Shown one piece after another: positions 21,667 to 34,282 of a DNA stretch of 58,367 bases. Source of the DNA: Gammaproteobacteria bacterium (GTDB taxonomy: Bacteria; Pseudomonadota; Gammaproteobacteria; Pseudomonadales; Porticoccaceae). The stretch covers positions 1-58,367 of the forward strand of contig QJWQ01000099.1 in NCBI GenBank assembly GCA_003235325.1, read 5' to 3'. Under the pieces are notes generated by a model that had not been told where the DNA came from, made no database searches, and saw only the letters and a list, made by a program, of their open reading frames with translations. Each line of letters starts with the position of its first letter. Position 1 is the stretch's first letter. Both the position numbers and the translations under genes were made by a program.

Positions 21667-23094
21667 TTGGCTGAATTGGTGTGGGAAAAATGCCTGGATC
21701 ATCTACAGGATGAATTACCGGCACAACAATTTAATACCTGGATACGACCTCTTCGCATAGAAGAAAAGCCGTCTTCTGATGCGGACAGAAAGCTGCATCT
21801 GATGGCCCCAAATCGCTTTGTACAGGATTGGGTATCAGACAAGTTTTTGGGAAGAATCGTGGAACTGTTTTCGGAGATGGCCGGGGTAAAGTACGATATT
21901 GTTATCAACTCTTCCGCAAGCAGGTCCCCTGCATACTTGCAAAACATTAACCATCGTGACCCGGTAGTACCTGCCAACCCGGCACCGCAAGTCAGTGCAG
22001 AACAGCCAGGAAAATTTAAGCAGACGCAAATTAGCACAGATCAATCCGCTGCTATTGAAGGGGGCTTGCGCCACGAAAGTAATCTGAATGGCACTTTTAC
22101 CTTTGACTCTTTTGTCGAGGGCAAATCAAACCAACTGGCAATGGCTGCCGCACGTCAGGTTGCTGAAAACCCGGGCGGAGCCTACAACCCTCTGTTTATC
22201 TACGGTGGTGTCGGATTGGGTAAAACTCACTTGATGCATGCAGTTGGCAATGCCCTGAGGCAGAAAAACCCAAATGCAAAAGTGGTATATCTGCACTCGG
22301 AACGCTTTGTTGCCGACATGGTCAAGGCTCTTCAGCTAAATGCCATCAATGACTTCAAACGTTTTTACCGTTCTGTTGATGCGCTCCTCATTGACGATAT
22401 TCAGTTTTTTGCCGGCAAGGAACGGTCACAGGAAGAATTTTTCCACACCTTTAATGCCCTTCTTGAAGGTGGTCAACAGATGATCCTTACCTGTGACCGC
22501 TATCCCAAGGAAATAAGGGGGCTTGAAGAGCGGTTAAAATCCCGTTTTGGCTGGGGCCTGACAGTGGCCGTGGAGCCGCCGGAACTGGAGACCAGGGTGG
22601 CGATTCTGATGAAGAAAGCTCAACAGGCCAATATGGAATTGCCCCACGATGTCGCTTTTTTTGTCGGTCAGCGTATTCGTTCAAATGTTCGGGAATTGGA
22701 GGGGGCATTGAAGCGGGTCATTGCCAGTGCCCACTTTACCGGCCGGCCCATTGATATTGAATTAATTCGCGATTCTCTTAAGGATTTATTGGCGCTACAG
22801 GATAAGCTGGTTACCATAGACAATATTCAGCGAACTGTCGCAGAGTACTTTAAGATAAAGATGTCTGATCTGCTATCTAAGAGGCGAAGTCGATCCATTG
22901 CACGTCCCAGGCAAGTAGCCATGGCGCTAGCCAAGGAGCTTACCAACCACAGTTTGCCAGAGATTGGGGAAGCCTTTGGCGGACGCGACCACACCACGGT
23001 GCTCCACGCCTGTCGCAAGGTCAAGGAACTCAGTGAAACCACCAGGGATATGCGTGAAGACATGAAAAACCTGATGCGCACCCTGACAACCTAA
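21667..23094 (+). CDS. dnaA: Chromosomal replication initiator protein DnaA
   Basis: AAA+ ATPase that binds DnaA boxes and melts the origin. Walker [15 protein letters not shown] and Walker [14 protein letters not shown] are intact. Domain IV carries the DNA-binding signature [15 protein letters not shown] near the C-terminus. I place the start at a TTG (21667) because GGGGAAG lies six bases upstream and because it leaves five residues before the conserved Trp ([10 protein letters not shown]), exactly as in E. coli. Alternatives are ATG 21646 and a GTG at 21589 that falls inside a DnaA box. A weak start would fit a tightly limited initiator. Confidence 0.97.
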   Translation: MAELVWEKCLDHLQDELPAQQFNTWIRPLRIEEKPSSDADRKLHLMAPNRFVQDWVSDKFLGRIVELFSEMAGVKYDIVINSSASRSPAYLQNINHRDPVVPANPAPQVSAEQPGKFKQTQISTDQSAAIEGGLRHESNLNGTFTFDSFVEGKSNQLAMAAARQVAENPGGAYNPLFIYGGVGLGKTHLMHAVGNALRQKNPNAKVVYLHSERFVADMVKALQLNAINDFKRFYRSVDALLIDDIQFFAGKERSQEEFFHTFNALLEGGQQMILTCDRYPKEIRGLEERLKSRFGWGLTVAVEPPELETRVAILMKKAQQANMELPHDVAFFVGQRIRSNVRELEGALKRVIASAHFTGRPIDIELIRDSLKDLLALQDKLVTIDNIQRTVAEYFKIKMSDLLSKRRSRSIARPRQVAMALAKELTNHSLPEIGEAFGGRDHTTVLHACRKVKELSETTRDMREDMKNLMRTLTT

Positions 23095-23148
23095 ATTACC
23101 TGCCAACATTTCACCACGCCCAAAATAATTGTTTGGATGACAAAACCT

Positions 23149-24255
23149 ATGAAGTTCACTATCTTGCGGGAAGAATTTCTAAAGCCGCTGCAACTAGTCG
23201 TCGGTGTTGTTGAACGGCGTCAGACCCTGCCAATCCTTTCCCATGTGCTAATAAGTCTTGATGAACTCGGGCAACTGTCACTCACGGGCACTGATCTGGA
23301 GGTTGAAATCGTGGGTAAGGTGGCGTTGGATATGCACGATAATGAACCGGGTGAAATAACCGTGCCCGCACGAAAACTGATGGATATCTGCCGGTCGCTG
23401 CCGGAAGAGGCTGTTCTGGAAATTTCGAGCAAGGATGATCGTACAGTTCTCACCAGTAAAAGGAGCCGGTTTACTCTCTCCAGTTTGCCGGCCAGTGAAT
23501 TTCCCTCTGTAGATGACAGTCCTGGACAGGTGGAGTTTTCGATGCCTGCACAGGCACTGAAGCAACTTATTGACAGCACAGCCTTTGCAATGGCGCACCA
23601 GGATGTGCGTTATTATCTGAATGGCATGCTCTGGGAGGCAAACTCGGGCTCTCTAAATACTGTAGCAACTGACGGACATCGTTTGGCAATGTCTACCAGG
23701 GAAATGCCCGTTTCGGTACCCAATAAAGTCCAGATTATTATTCCGAGAAAAGGCGTCCTTGAATTGTCGAAAATGCTCATCGACGGCAAGGAAGTTACGG
23801 TCGTTTTGGGGAGTAATCACGTTCGAGTACTGGGTCCTGACTTTCGCTTTACATCAAAACTGGTGGATGGCGCCTACCCGGACTATGAGAGAGTGCTGCC
23901 CAGGGGTGGAACTAAAATTGTTGCGGCGGACCGGGAGTCACTACGCCAGGCATTTGTACGTACAGCTATTCTCTCGAACGAAAAATACCGGGGCGTTCGA
24001 CTTCTTCTCGAGAACGGATCTCTTAAAATGGTGGCCAACAATCCTGAGCAGGAACAAGCTGAAGAGGAAGTCAGCGTTGAATACCACGGAGACAGTCTGG
24101 AAATTGGTTTCAATGTTAGCTATATCCTCGACGTTTTAAATGTCCTCAAGGGCGATACCATTCGTTTTGTTCTCTCCGACGCTAACAGTAGTGCACTAAT
24201 TGAAGACCCCCGGAATTCAGAATCTGTTTACGTGATAATGCCCATGCGGCTTTGA
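23149..24255 (+). CDS. dnaN: DNA polymerase III beta subunit (sliding clamp)
   Basis: Ring-shaped clamp that holds polymerase III on DNA. The 368-residue protein starts MKFTILREEFLKPLQLVVGVVERRQTLPILSHVL and ends VYVIMPMRL, both standard. I chose ATG 23149 on family grounds; ATG 23137 would add four residues. It lies 54 bases after dnaA and 22 before recF, so one dnaA-dnaN-recF-gyrB operon is likely. Confidence 0.98.
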   Translation: MKFTILREEFLKPLQLVVGVVERRQTLPILSHVLISLDELGQLSLTGTDLEVEIVGKVALDMHDNEPGEITVPARKLMDICRSLPEEAVLEISSKDDRTVLTSKRSRFTLSSLPASEFPSVDDSPGQVEFSMPAQALKQLIDSTAFAMAHQDVRYYLNGMLWEANSGSLNTVATDGHRLAMSTREMPVSVPNKVQIIIPRKGVLELSKMLIDGKEVTVVLGSNHVRVLGPDFRFTSKLVDGAYPDYERVLPRGGTKIVAADRESLRQAFVRTAILSNEKYRGVRLLLENGSLKMVANNPEQEQAEEEVSVEYHGDSLEIGFNVSYILDVLNVLKGDTIRFVLSDANSSALIEDPRNSESVYVIMPMRL

Positions 24256-24277
24256 TTATTCAAAGCCAGAGCAACAG

Positions 24278-25402
24278 ATGTATCTGAAGCAGCTGTCGGT
24301 GCACGGGCTGCGAAATTTAATCCACAGTCAGCTGAATCTTTCTCCCGGAGCAAACTTGCTCTATGGCGCCAATGGCAGCGGCAAGACCAGTGTCCTGGAA
24401 GCTATATATCTGCTGGGACGAGGTCGATCTTTTCGTACACGAAATTTGCGTTCTGTCATTAATCACCAGGCTGACCAGTGTACTGTTTATGGCATCATCG
24501 CAAATCCTGAAAATTCCAAAGTTGCCGATATCCCAATCGGTGTTTCAAGGTCCAGGGGTGGGCAATTCAAATTTAAAATTTCCGGTGAGCCTGTACATAA
24601 CGCCTCAAGGTTGATAGATCAATTGCCTTTGCAGTTAATGAATGCAGAAAGCTTTCAGTTGTTAGAAGGCTCTCCCCAAAATCGAAGACGTTTGATTGAT
24701 TGGGGCGTGTTCCACGTGGAACATCGCTATCGTGACCTCTGGTCCAGGTATCAACGTAGTCTGAAGCAACGGAATTCCCTGTTGCGCCATGCTAAAATAG
24801 ACCGGTTACATCTGGCTGTCTGGGATAGGGAGTTCTCAGATCTGGCTGAAAATATTACGGCTTTTCGACAGCAATACCTCGACACCTACCTGCCATTGGT
24901 GAAAAAAATTGCATCGGAATTTGAAATATTTCCCGAGCCTGAATTGCGCTTTTATCCAGGGTGGGATACCCGATTTCAATACCCGGATGTATTGAGTGAA
25001 AATTTTGATCGAGACCGGGCAGCCGGCCGTACCAGTGCAGGCCCTCACAGAGCCGATCTTCAAGTAATATTGAACGGTAAGCCTGCTACTGAGGTGCTCT
25101 CCAGGGGCCAAACCAAGGTCATGGTATCTCTGTTGTTGATTGCACAGGGCTATGCTTTTCGCCAAAGTACGGGCCAAAACTGTGTTTATTTGCTCGATGA
25201 TTTGCCTGCTGAACTTGATCGGCGTAATCGAATAAAAACAGGGGAATTATTGGAATCACTCCATTCACAGGTTTTTATCACCGGGGTTGAAGAAGACAAC
25301 CTGAAGAATACTTGGCCCTCGAGAAATATGGATGGTGGTGATGTAGAAGCCAGGATGTTCCACGTGGAACATGGAAAAATCATCCAAGTAGCGGGTAATT
25401 AA
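24278..25402 (+). CDS. recF: DNA replication/repair protein RecF (carries two parS sites)
   Basis: ABC/SMC-like ATPase acting with RecO and RecR to load RecA at gaps. Walker A YGANGSGKTSVLEAI begins near residue 29, the signature TSAGPHRADLQV lies near 250, and the D-loop region LLDDLPAELD follows. At 374 residues it is longer than the E. coli protein (357); the extra tail encodes a parS palindrome as MFHVEH (360-365). A second parS is encoded as VFHVEH (144-149). The protein sequence at both places therefore appears tied to ParB binding. Confidence 0.96.
   Translation: MYLKQLSVHGLRNLIHSQLNLSPGANLLYGANGSGKTSVLEAIYLLGRGRSFRTRNLRSVINHQADQCTVYGIIANPENSKVADIPIGVSRSRGGQFKFKISGEPVHNASRLIDQLPLQLMNAESFQLLEGSPQNRRRLIDWGVFHVEHRYRDLWSRYQRSLKQRNSLLRHAKIDRLHLAVWDREFSDLAENITAFRQQYLDTYLPLVKKIASEFEIFPEPELRFYPGWDTRFQYPDVLSENFDRDRAAGRTSAGPHRADLQVILNGKPATEVLSRGQTKVMVSLLLIAQGYAFRQSTGQNCVYLLDDLPAELDRRNRIKTGELLESLHSQVFITGVEEDNLKNTWPSRNMDGGDVEARMFHVEHGKIIQVAGN
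24708..24723. promoter_or_regulatory. parS site 1 (ParB-binding palindrome) inside recF
   Basis: TGTTCCACGTGGAACA is a perfect 16-base palindrome of the bacterial parS type, with the GTTCCACGTGGAAC core used by Pseudomonas-type ParB. It is read in the RecF frame as VFHVEH. A parB gene is in the same window. Confidence 0.9.
25356..25371. promoter_or_regulatory. parS site 2 (ParB-binding palindrome) at the recF 3' end
   Basis: An identical perfect 16-base palindrome, 648 bases after site 1 and 31 bases before the recF stop codon ends. It is read in the same phase as site 1, as MFHVEH, in a RecF tail beyond the usual end of the family. Confidence 0.9.
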
Positions 25403-25417
25403 AATGAGATGGTATAA

Positions 25418-27847
<2,430 letters not shown>

Positions 27848-27941
27848 TTCAAACGAAGAACTAAACTGATTTGAGCAAAACAAAGGTTGTCCAACTGTGT
27901 TGAACAGAATAGAAAATGACTTTTTTTGATGGTGGTTGACG

Positions 27942-28121
27942 TCAGAGTTCGTGCAAACGCCAGATATTGTTTTTTAAATCCCCTTTTCGTCGCCCCGGAT
28001 CTTTGCGTCGATCTTCCTTGTCTGGTTCAAAGCGAATATCGTTGCGCCTATCAGCTTTGACTCGCCGAATTTCCCGGCGCTGATCCGGACCGGTGTAAGG
28101 TGGTTCCTGCTTGTCTGACAT
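27942..28121 (-). CDS. Small highly charged protein, function unknown
   Basis: A 59-residue protein rich in Arg, Asp and Lys with repeated DRR/RRK motifs (ADRRNDIRFEPDKEDRRKDPG) and a hydrophobic end (NNIWRLHEL). ATG 28121 follows AAGGGG by six bases, a good ribosome site, which supports real translation. It is convergent with gyrB, with about 95 bases between stops. No known domain is visible and I assign no function. It could bind nucleic acid or be intrinsically disordered. Confidence 0.6.
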   Translation of the reverse strand: MSDKQEPPYTGPDQRREIRRVKADRRNDIRFEPDKEDRRKDPGRRKGDLKNNIWRLHEL

Positions 28122-28176
28122 GTGCAACCCCTTTTGTCCAAATACCAGTTATTTGTTATCTGCAATCAAGTGTAGC

Positions 28177-28893
28177 TTATCCGATTTCCTTTTGGCGGGC
28201 TTCGATCCATTCCTGAACTTGCGCAGTGAGAACCTTGCTGTCTTGGCCCTTTGTGGCAATGGCTTCTCCAATTACCACTGAAATTGTACCGGGGTACTTT
28301 ATAAATTTCCGTGCTGGCCAACACGTTCCAGCATTGTGGGCGATGGGCAAAATGGGCACACTGGAGGCGATAGCGAGAGCGGCGCCGCTTCGGCCATAGT
28401 TTCCAACCTGACCGGGGTCGGTGCGAGTTCCCTCCGGGTAAATCACCACATTATTACCTTCACTTATTCGATTTTGGCCCTGTTGCATGACCTGCCTCAA
28501 GGCTTCCCTTGGATTACTGCGGTCTATAGCGATTGGACGCATGGCAGCCAGACCCCAGCCGAAAAAAGGATAACGCAACAGTTCCTTTTTCAGAATGGTA
28601 CAGACTGGCCTCAGTACGGCCTGGAGATAATAGGTTTCCCAGCCTGACTGGTGCTTGCTGAGAGCGACAAAAGGACCCGTAGGAATATTCTTTAGTCCGG
28701 TAACCTGTACTTTGACGCCACAACTGAGGCCAAACCAGCCAAGCATCATATAGTTACCCAGAGCGACGATATTTTGTCGCCATTTAAAGGGAAGGAGCCA
28801 GCCCAGAGTGCCACTGAAGAGACCGAAAAAACCTACCAGCGGAATGTAAATCAGGTAAAAAAGGAGGCTGCGTACCACATATACAACTTTCAT
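28177..28893 (-). CDS. 1-acyl-glycerol-3-phosphate acyltransferase (PlsC-like)
   Basis: Probably acylates lysophosphatidic acid to phosphatidic acid at the inner membrane. The 238-residue protein has an N-terminal hydrophobic region (residues 5-50), the acyltransferase HX4E motif in SKHQSGWETYYLQ (the family usually has HX4D; here Glu) and the VVIYPEGTRTDPG motif near 148. ATG overlaps the gmhB stop (ATGA), so the two are co-translated, suggesting envelope-lipid work. Whether it is the sole PlsC of the cell cannot be told. Confidence 0.85.
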   Translation of the reverse strand: MKVVYVVRSLLFYLIYIPLVGFFGLFSGTLGWLLPFKWRQNIVALGNYMMLGWFGLSCGVKVQVTGLKNIPTGPFVALSKHQSGWETYYLQAVLRPVCTILKKELLRYPFFGWGLAAMRPIAIDRSNPREALRQVMQQGQNRISEGNNVVIYPEGTRTDPGQVGNYGRSGAALAIASSVPILPIAHNAGTCWPARKFIKYPGTISVVIGEAIATKGQDSKVLTAQVQEWIEARQKEIG

Positions 28894-29459
28894 GGTGATT
28901 TTTCTCCGGCCTGGTCGAGTAGAAAGTCGATCGCTGCGGACAGGTTATCGAAAACCCTGACGCTTTGTAATCCGGCATCGGAGGATAAGAGCAGTTTCGC
29001 CTCTGTTGACATGCCTTTGCCCGTGCGCACCAGAATAGGGATACAGCCTCTTTTCAAGCCAACCTCCAGGTCTTTGAGACTGTCGCCGATGAAGGGAACA
29101 TCATGTAGATCACAGCCGAACTCCCTGGCGATCGCGTCAAGAAGACCAGGAGCGGGCTTGCGGCATTGGCATTGATCCTCGGGCGTATGTGGGCAGTAAA
29201 AGATTCCGGCAATGGCACCACCGGCCTCTTCCACCAATGACACAAATTTAGCGTGCATCTGCTCCAGGGCATCAAGATCAAACAGGCCACGGCCCAGACC
29301 GGACTGGTTGGTGGCCACAACTACGGTATATCCGGCACGGTGCAGACGGGCAATTGCGTCAATACTTCCCTCGAGGGGAATCCATTCCTCGACTGATCTT
29401 ATGTACTGGTCCGAATCCTCATTGATGACACCGTCACGGTCGAGAATAACGAGTTTCAT
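28890..29459 (-). CDS. gmhB: D-glycero-beta-D-manno-heptose-1,7-bisphosphate 7-phosphatase
   Basis: HAD phosphatase in ADP-heptose synthesis for the LPS core. The 189-residue protein begins MKLVILDRDGVINEDS, with the nucleophile Asp and the acid/base Asp in DRDGV, then TNQSGLGRG near 53. The zinc-binding cluster CPHTPEDQCQCRKPAPGLL lies near 93-111, typical of GmhB. It follows glyS by 1 base and overlaps plsC, the common glyQ-glyS-gmhB-plsC order in gammaproteobacteria. Confidence 0.95.
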   Translation of the reverse strand: MKLVILDRDGVINEDSDQYIRSVEEWIPLEGSIDAIARLHRAGYTVVVATNQSGLGRGLFDLDALEQMHAKFVSLVEEAGGAIAGIFYCPHTPEDQCQCRKPAPGLLDAIAREFGCDLHDVPFIGDSLKDLEVGLKRGCIPILVRTGKGMSTEAKLLLSSDAGLQSVRVFDNLSAAIDFLLDQAGEKSP

Positions 29460-29460
29460 C

Positions 29461-31551
29461 TCACCTGACCTGGACCAGAAGAGAGATGTCGGCTACTTGC
29501 AGAAACAGGTTTCTCAATTTGGACAGCAGTGTCAGACGGTTTTTGCGGATTTCCACCTCCTCGACATTGACCATCACCTGGTCAAAGAACACATCCACGG
29601 GGTCCCTCAGTGTGGCCATTGTTCTCAGGGCTTCAGTGTAGTTTCGGGCTTCGATAAGGGGTAAAACCGCGACTGTAACTGTCGTCAGAGCTTCGGCCAG
29701 GGCTTTCTCCTGATCAGAGATCAGACAAGTCCGATCAACTTGGTCAAACAGTTGATCATCAGCCTTGGCCAGTATATTGGAAACCCGCTTATTGGCAGCC
29801 GCGAGTTGAGGTGCTTCCGGAAGCTGACTGAATTCATTAACGGCGCTGACCCGTTGATGGATATCCAGAGGGTTGGTCAGTTGCCTGGCGGCCACGGCGT
29901 AAAACACCTCAACCGGGATCTCTTCGTCCTCATACCAAGCTTTGAAGCGGTCTATAAGGTAAGTAAGTATTCGCTCTTCTAGCCCGTTACGATGGCGGAG
30001 GTCGTCGTATTGGGCCGCCGATTTTTCCAATACTTGTTGCAGATCAAGGTCGATCTCCCTTTCGACGAGTATGCGCAGTATACCGAGACTGGCGCGACGG
30101 AGAGCAAAGGGATCCCGGGAACCGGACGGTTGCTGACCGATACCGAAAATGCCCACGAGAGTATCAATTCGATCCGCCAGGGCCACAGCGGTACCGGTGG
30201 GGGCTCGCGGCAGGCGATCCCCGGAAAAGGCCGGTAGGTAGTGCTCTTTCATGGCTTCGGCCACGTCCGGGTGCTCGCCGTCGTTCTCGGCGTAATAACG
30301 ACCCATTACTCCCTGAAGATCGTCAAACTCACCGACCATGTTGCTGACCAGATCAGATTTACATAGTTGTCCGGCACGTCGGGCCAGGTCCGGATCGCCT
30401 CCGACCGTGACAGCGAGGTAGCTGGCAAGATTCGCCACCCGTTCTGTCTTGTCGAACAGGGTGCCCAGTTGCTGTTGAAAGACAATGGACTTGAGTTGTT
30501 CCCTGCGCTCCACCTGTGTGGTTTTGCAGTCAGTCTGGTAAAAAAAGGCTGCATCGGCCAGTCGCGGCCGAATCACACGTTCATTACCAACAACCACCGA
30601 GACTGGATCGCTACTGTCGATGTTGGCTACCGTGACAAAAAGAGGCATCAAATGGCCGCTGTCATCCACCATATGAAAATATTTCTGGTGTGCTTTCATA
30701 GAAGAGATCAGGGCTTCGGGAGGCACCGCCAGGAAGCGATCCTCAAACCGGCCCACCAAGGGAACTGGCCACTCGTTAAGAGCGGTGACCTCATTGAGAA
30801 GCTCCTCGTCTATGACGGCAGTGCCACCCGCCGCTGTAGCGGCGGCAACTACACCGTCACGGATCAGGTTGGTACGCCGCTGAAAATCAGCAATGACAAA
30901 ACCCTGATTCAAATCCCATTCATAGGAGGCAGGGGAGTGAATAACGATATCGCCGGAACCATGAAACCGGTGGCCGCGGCTGGTTCGGCCGGCCTTGATC
31001 CCGAGAACAGTGGTGTTACAAACACTGCCATTGAAAAGCATTACCACCCAGTGGACCGGTCGGACGAACTCCTGTCGCCTGGTACCCCAGCGCATTCGCC
31101 TGGGAATGGGTAAGGCATCCAGTGCGGTCTCCACCAGAGATTGCACCAGATCTGCGGTTGCCTGACCTTGTTTGATTTCGGTGTAGGCGAGCTTCGGGCC
31201 CTTATCTGTCTCAATGGTCTCAAGCGCATCAACCTCGACGCCAAAGCGTGAGGCAAAACCCAGGGCCGCTCTGGTCGGATTGCCTTCTCCGTCAAATGCG
31301 GCAGCGACCGGTGGTCCTGCAGTCTGAGTGTGAATATTGGCCTGGTGGGTGGCCAGCGTCGTTCGAAGTGCCAGTCGTCGAGGAGTGGCAAAGACCTCAA
31401 TTTCCTCTCCATGGGCAACGCCGGCTTTCAGGCAGGCGCCACCGAATTCATGCTGAAATGCCTGGGCAAGGGGCAGAAGTGCCCTGGGAGGTAACTCCTC
31501 GGTACCAATCTCCACCAGAAAGTCTGCCTGTGCCACCGGGGCGTCGGTCAT
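29461..31551 (-). CDS. glyS: Glycyl-tRNA synthetase beta subunit
   Basis: Beta chain of the alpha2beta2 glycyl-tRNA synthetase; provides the tRNA-binding and HD-like parts. The 696-residue protein begins with the family signature [23 protein letters not shown], has [24 protein letters not shown] near 175 and a C-terminal anticodon-binding helical domain. Its ATG overlaps the glyQ stop (31548-31551). Confidence 0.97.
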   Translation of the reverse strand: MTDAPVAQADFLVEIGTEELPPRALLPLAQAFQHEFGGACLKAGVAHGEEIEVFATPRRLALRTTLATHQANIHTQTAGPPVAAAFDGEGNPTRAALGFASRFGVEVDALETIETDKGPKLAYTEIKQGQATADLVQSLVETALDALPIPRRMRWGTRRQEFVRPVHWVVMLFNGSVCNTTVLGIKAGRTSRGHRFHGSGDIVIHSPASYEWDLNQGFVIADFQRRTNLIRDGVVAAATAAGGTAVIDEELLNEVTALNEWPVPLVGRFEDRFLAVPPEALISSMKAHQKYFHMVDDSGHLMPLFVTVANIDSSDPVSVVVGNERVIRPRLADAAFFYQTDCKTTQVERREQLKSIVFQQQLGTLFDKTERVANLASYLAVTVGGDPDLARRAGQLCKSDLVSNMVGEFDDLQGVMGRYYAENDGEHPDVAEAMKEHYLPAFSGDRLPRAPTGTAVALADRIDTLVGIFGIGQQPSGSRDPFALRRASLGILRILVEREIDLDLQQVLEKSAAQYDDLRHRNGLEERILTYLIDRFKAWYEDEEIPVEVFYAVAARQLTNPLDIHQRVSAVNEFSQLPEAPQLAAANKRVSNILAKADDQLFDQVDRTCLISDQEKALAEALTTVTVAVLPLIEARNYTEALRTMATLRDPVDVFFDQVMVNVEEVEIRKNRLTLLSKLRNLFLQVADISLLVQVR

Positions 31552-32501
31552 TTTTCATTCTCCAGCGCCTGATGTTTGACCTCTTCCGCCAGTGCCCTGG
31601 GAGCCAATGGAAAGTCGAGAGCCAGGCGCGAATTAAAATAGGCCTGAGCCACAGAGCGGGCCAGAGTCCTCACCCGCAGGATAAATCGCTGTCTTTCGGT
31701 AACGGAAATGGCATGCCGCGCATCCAGCAGATTGAAGGCGTGGGAGGCCTTCATCACCATTTCGTAGGCGGGAAGGGGAAGATCGCTGGCCATCAGTTTC
31801 AGGCTTTCCTGCTCATAGGCATCAAAGCTGTAAAACAGAAAGTCGGTGTTGGCTTCCTGAAAGTTAAACCGGGACATTTCCACTTCATTCTGGTGAAAGA
31901 CATCGCCATAACTGACCTTGTTGCCGTCTGGACCTCGAGTCCAGGTCAAATCGTAAATACAATCCACAGCCTGAAGATACATGGCAATCCGCTCCAGACC
32001 GTAGGTAATTTCTCCTGTAACCGGGTAGCATTCCAGACCACCGACTTGCTGGAAGTAGGTGAACTGGGTGACTTCCATACCGTTGAGCCAGACTTCCCAG
32101 CCAAGGCCCCAGGCGCCAAGCGTGGGAGATTCCCAGTTGTCCTCGACAAAGCGAATATCGTGAACCAGTGGATCGATTCCAAGCATTCTCAGGGAATCGA
32201 GATAGAGATCCTGAATATTGTCAGGTGAGGGTTTTAGTACCACCTGGAACTGGTAATAGTGCTGAAGCCGGTTTGGATTTTCACCATAGCGGCCATCTGT
32301 GGGGCGACGGCAGGGTTGCACGTAGGCGCTGTTCCAGGTTTCCGGTCCAATAGCGCGAAGGAAGGTAGCAGGGTGAAAGGTCCCCGCACCGACTTCCATG
32401 TCGAGGGGTTGAAGAATGACACAGCCGTTGCTGGCCCAATACTGCTGCAGGGCGAGAATAAGACCCTGGAAAGTGGAGACGTCCGGTGTGCTATTGGCCA
32501 C
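31548..32501 (-). CDS. glyQ: Glycyl-tRNA synthetase alpha subunit
   Basis: Class II catalytic chain that activates glycine. The core [46 protein letters not shown] is fully conserved at the N-terminus. I chose the GTG at 32501 ([13 protein letters not shown], 317 residues) because AAAGAG lies eight bases upstream; a GTG at 32510 would overlap that ribosome site. First gene of glyQ-glyS-gmhB-plsC. Confidence 0.96.
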   Translation of the reverse strand: MANSTPDVSTFQGLILALQQYWASNGCVILQPLDMEVGAGTFHPATFLRAIGPETWNSAYVQPCRRPTDGRYGENPNRLQHYYQFQVVLKPSPDNIQDLYLDSLRMLGIDPLVHDIRFVEDNWESPTLGAWGLGWEVWLNGMEVTQFTYFQQVGGLECYPVTGEITYGLERIAMYLQAVDCIYDLTWTRGPDGNKVSYGDVFHQNEVEMSRFNFQEANTDFLFYSFDAYEQESLKLMASDLPLPAYEMVMKASHAFNLLDARHAISVTERQRFILRVRTLARSVAQAYFNSRLALDFPLAPRALAEEVKHQALENEK

Positions 32502-32531
32502 TACTTGCACTCTTTGTTATTGAAGCCGGCA

Positions 32532-32537
32532 ATTATA
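32532..32537 (-). promoter_or_regulatory. -10 element of the glyQS operon promoter
   Basis: Perfect TATAAT on the minus strand, embedded in CCTATAATTGCC, the same 12-mer found at the atp promoter. The predicted start near 32525 gives a leader of only about 24 bases. No strong -35 is seen. Confidence 0.5.
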
Positions 32538-32697
32538 GGGACATCGATGCCGGAAGTCATGATAGCGATGGCGGTGTTCAGCAAGCGATTCAGTATCCCC
32601 GTCTTTTCCGGTATTCTGCACCCGGGACCTTTTGATTAGTACGTGATCTGCCTGGGAGCGCTGTCTTTATGGTCTGATTTTTCCGGGATTTACAAGA

Positions 32698-33600
32698 ATG
32701 AAAAAATCAACAATAACATCGATACCCTTGAAAAACAGAATCCTGCGGGGCTTGATCCGTCTGCTCTCCAGATTGCCCTTGGGCACGGCCCGCGGGTTGG
32801 GCTGGCTGGTGGGAGAAATGGCCTGGATGTTGAAAACCCGCGGCACGAAAACCGCCCTGATTAATCTCGAATTCTGTTTTTCCGAAATGCCGGAAAAAGA
32901 GAGAATGCAACTTTGTCGGGACAGTATGCGCCAGTGGGGACAGACATTGATGGAAGTCCCGGTAATCTGGCGGATGGGAGAGAAATGTCTCAACCGTATT
33001 CTCTCGATAGAAGGTGAAAACTACTATGACGAGGCCCTCGGTGCCGGTAAAGGTCTTCTTCTTGTGGCTCCACATCTGGGCAACTGGGAGATACTGGGCT
33101 ATTGGATGTCAACCAAAGGCAGCTGCAACATGCTCTACCAGCCGCCTCGCGAACCTGGTCTCGAAGATATTATTCTCCAGGGGCGCAAGGCCCTGGGTGC
33201 GAAGCTGGTAGCCACGGACCTGCGGGGGGTATCTTCCCTGATCAAAGCCCTGAAAAATGGCGAGGTGGCCGGCATATTGCCGGATATGGAGCCGGAACCC
33301 GCTAATGGCGAGTTTGCCCCTTTCTTTGGCCGGCCAGCCATGACCATTACTCTGGTCAATCGCCTGCAGCAGAAATCAGGCGCCCCGATAGTCTTTGCCT
33401 TTGCCAAAAGGGTAAAAAAAGGCTTTGAGTTGACCATCATCAAGCCGGATCCGGCCATCTACTCGGAGAACGATGGGGAGGCACTGTCAGCTGTCAATCG
33501 GGGTGTCGAAAAACTGGTCAGGATGGCTCCTGCCCAGTACCAGTGGGAATACAAGAGATTCAAGCGGCGGCCGAATGGCGAAGCCAGAATATATCCCTAA
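32698..33600 (+). CDS. Lysophospholipid/lipid A acyltransferase (LpxL/HtrB-like)
   Basis: Member of the lipid A late-acyltransferase family, which adds a secondary acyl chain to Kdo2-lipid A at the inner membrane. The 300-residue protein has a hydrophobic N-terminus (residues about 15-50) and the HX4E active-site motif in APHLGNWEILGYWM near 120. Later segments GILPDMEPEP and FGRPAMTITLVNRL are typical of LpxL/M proteins. Which acyl chain it transfers cannot be read. It is divergent from glyQ and is followed by the DUF2959 gene after 15 bases. Confidence 0.85.
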   Translation: MKKSTITSIPLKNRILRGLIRLLSRLPLGTARGLGWLVGEMAWMLKTRGTKTALINLEFCFSEMPEKERMQLCRDSMRQWGQTLMEVPVIWRMGEKCLNRILSIEGENYYDEALGAGKGLLLVAPHLGNWEILGYWMSTKGSCNMLYQPPREPGLEDIILQGRKALGAKLVATDLRGVSSLIKALKNGEVAGILPDMEPEPANGEFAPFFGRPAMTITLVNRLQQKSGAPIVFAFAKRVKKGFELTIIKPDPAIYSENDGEALSAVNRGVEKLVRMAPAQYQWEYKRFKRRPNGEARIYP

Positions 33601-33615
33601 TACCAGGATGATGCT

Positions 33616-34263
33616 ATGAAAAAAATTGCTCTTTTGACTCTCACCACTGTCTTGAGCCTGCTTCTCAGTAGTTGCCAGACAGCCTATTACAGCGCAATGG
33701 AAAAGGTCGGCATTGAAAAGCGGGATATCCTGATCGACCGGATTGAAGACGCCCGGGAAGCCCAGCAGGACACTCAGGAACAGTTCAAGGATGCCCTTGA
33801 GCAGTATCGGGCTGTAGTGAACTTTAATGGTGGCGATCTGGAAAAACTCTACAATCGGCTGAGCAGCGAGTATGAAGACAGCAGCGAAGCCGCCGAGGAA
33901 ATTGCTGCACGGATTCGAAAGGTCGAAGATGTCGCCGAAGACCTATTCGATGAATGGCAAAAAGAACTGGATCTGATTGGCAATGACAGATTGCGTCGAG
34001 ACAGTGCCAACCAGTTGCGGGACACCCGGTACCAGTACAAGCAGCTGATCAGCACCATGTGGCAGGCGGAGAAAAGTGTTCACCCGGTCCTGGATACACT
34101 ACGAGACCAGGTCTACTACCTGAAACACAATCTCAATGCCCGGGCCATTTCTTCGCTGAAAGGTGAGTTGCGCACCATCGATGCCGATGTCAATCGACTG
34201 GTACAGCAAATGCAACGGGCCATCGACGAGGCTAATAACTTTATCAAAAATATGAAACAGTGA
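33616..34263 (+). CDS. DUF2959 family lipoprotein
   Basis: A 215-residue protein with a lipoprotein signal: [22 protein letters not shown], lipobox LLSSC with Cys at residue 19. The mature part is almost entirely charged helix ([17 protein letters not shown]-type heptads), so a coiled coil is expected. It matches what I know of DUF2959, a proteobacterial family of unknown function. It lies 15 bases after the acyltransferase and 19 before cysK, so an operon is possible. Probably periplasmic and anchored to the outer membrane. Confidence 0.82.
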   Translation: MKKIALLTLTTVLSLLLSSCQTAYYSAMEKVGIEKRDILIDRIEDAREAQQDTQEQFKDALEQYRAVVNFNGGDLEKLYNRLSSEYEDSSEAAEEIAARIRKVEDVAEDLFDEWQKELDLIGNDRLRRDSANQLRDTRYQYKQLISTMWQAEKSVHPVLDTLRDQVYYLKHNLNARAISSLKGELRTIDADVNRLVQQMQRAIDEANNFIKNMKQ

Positions 34264-34282
34264 TAGAAAAGGAAGTGACAGC

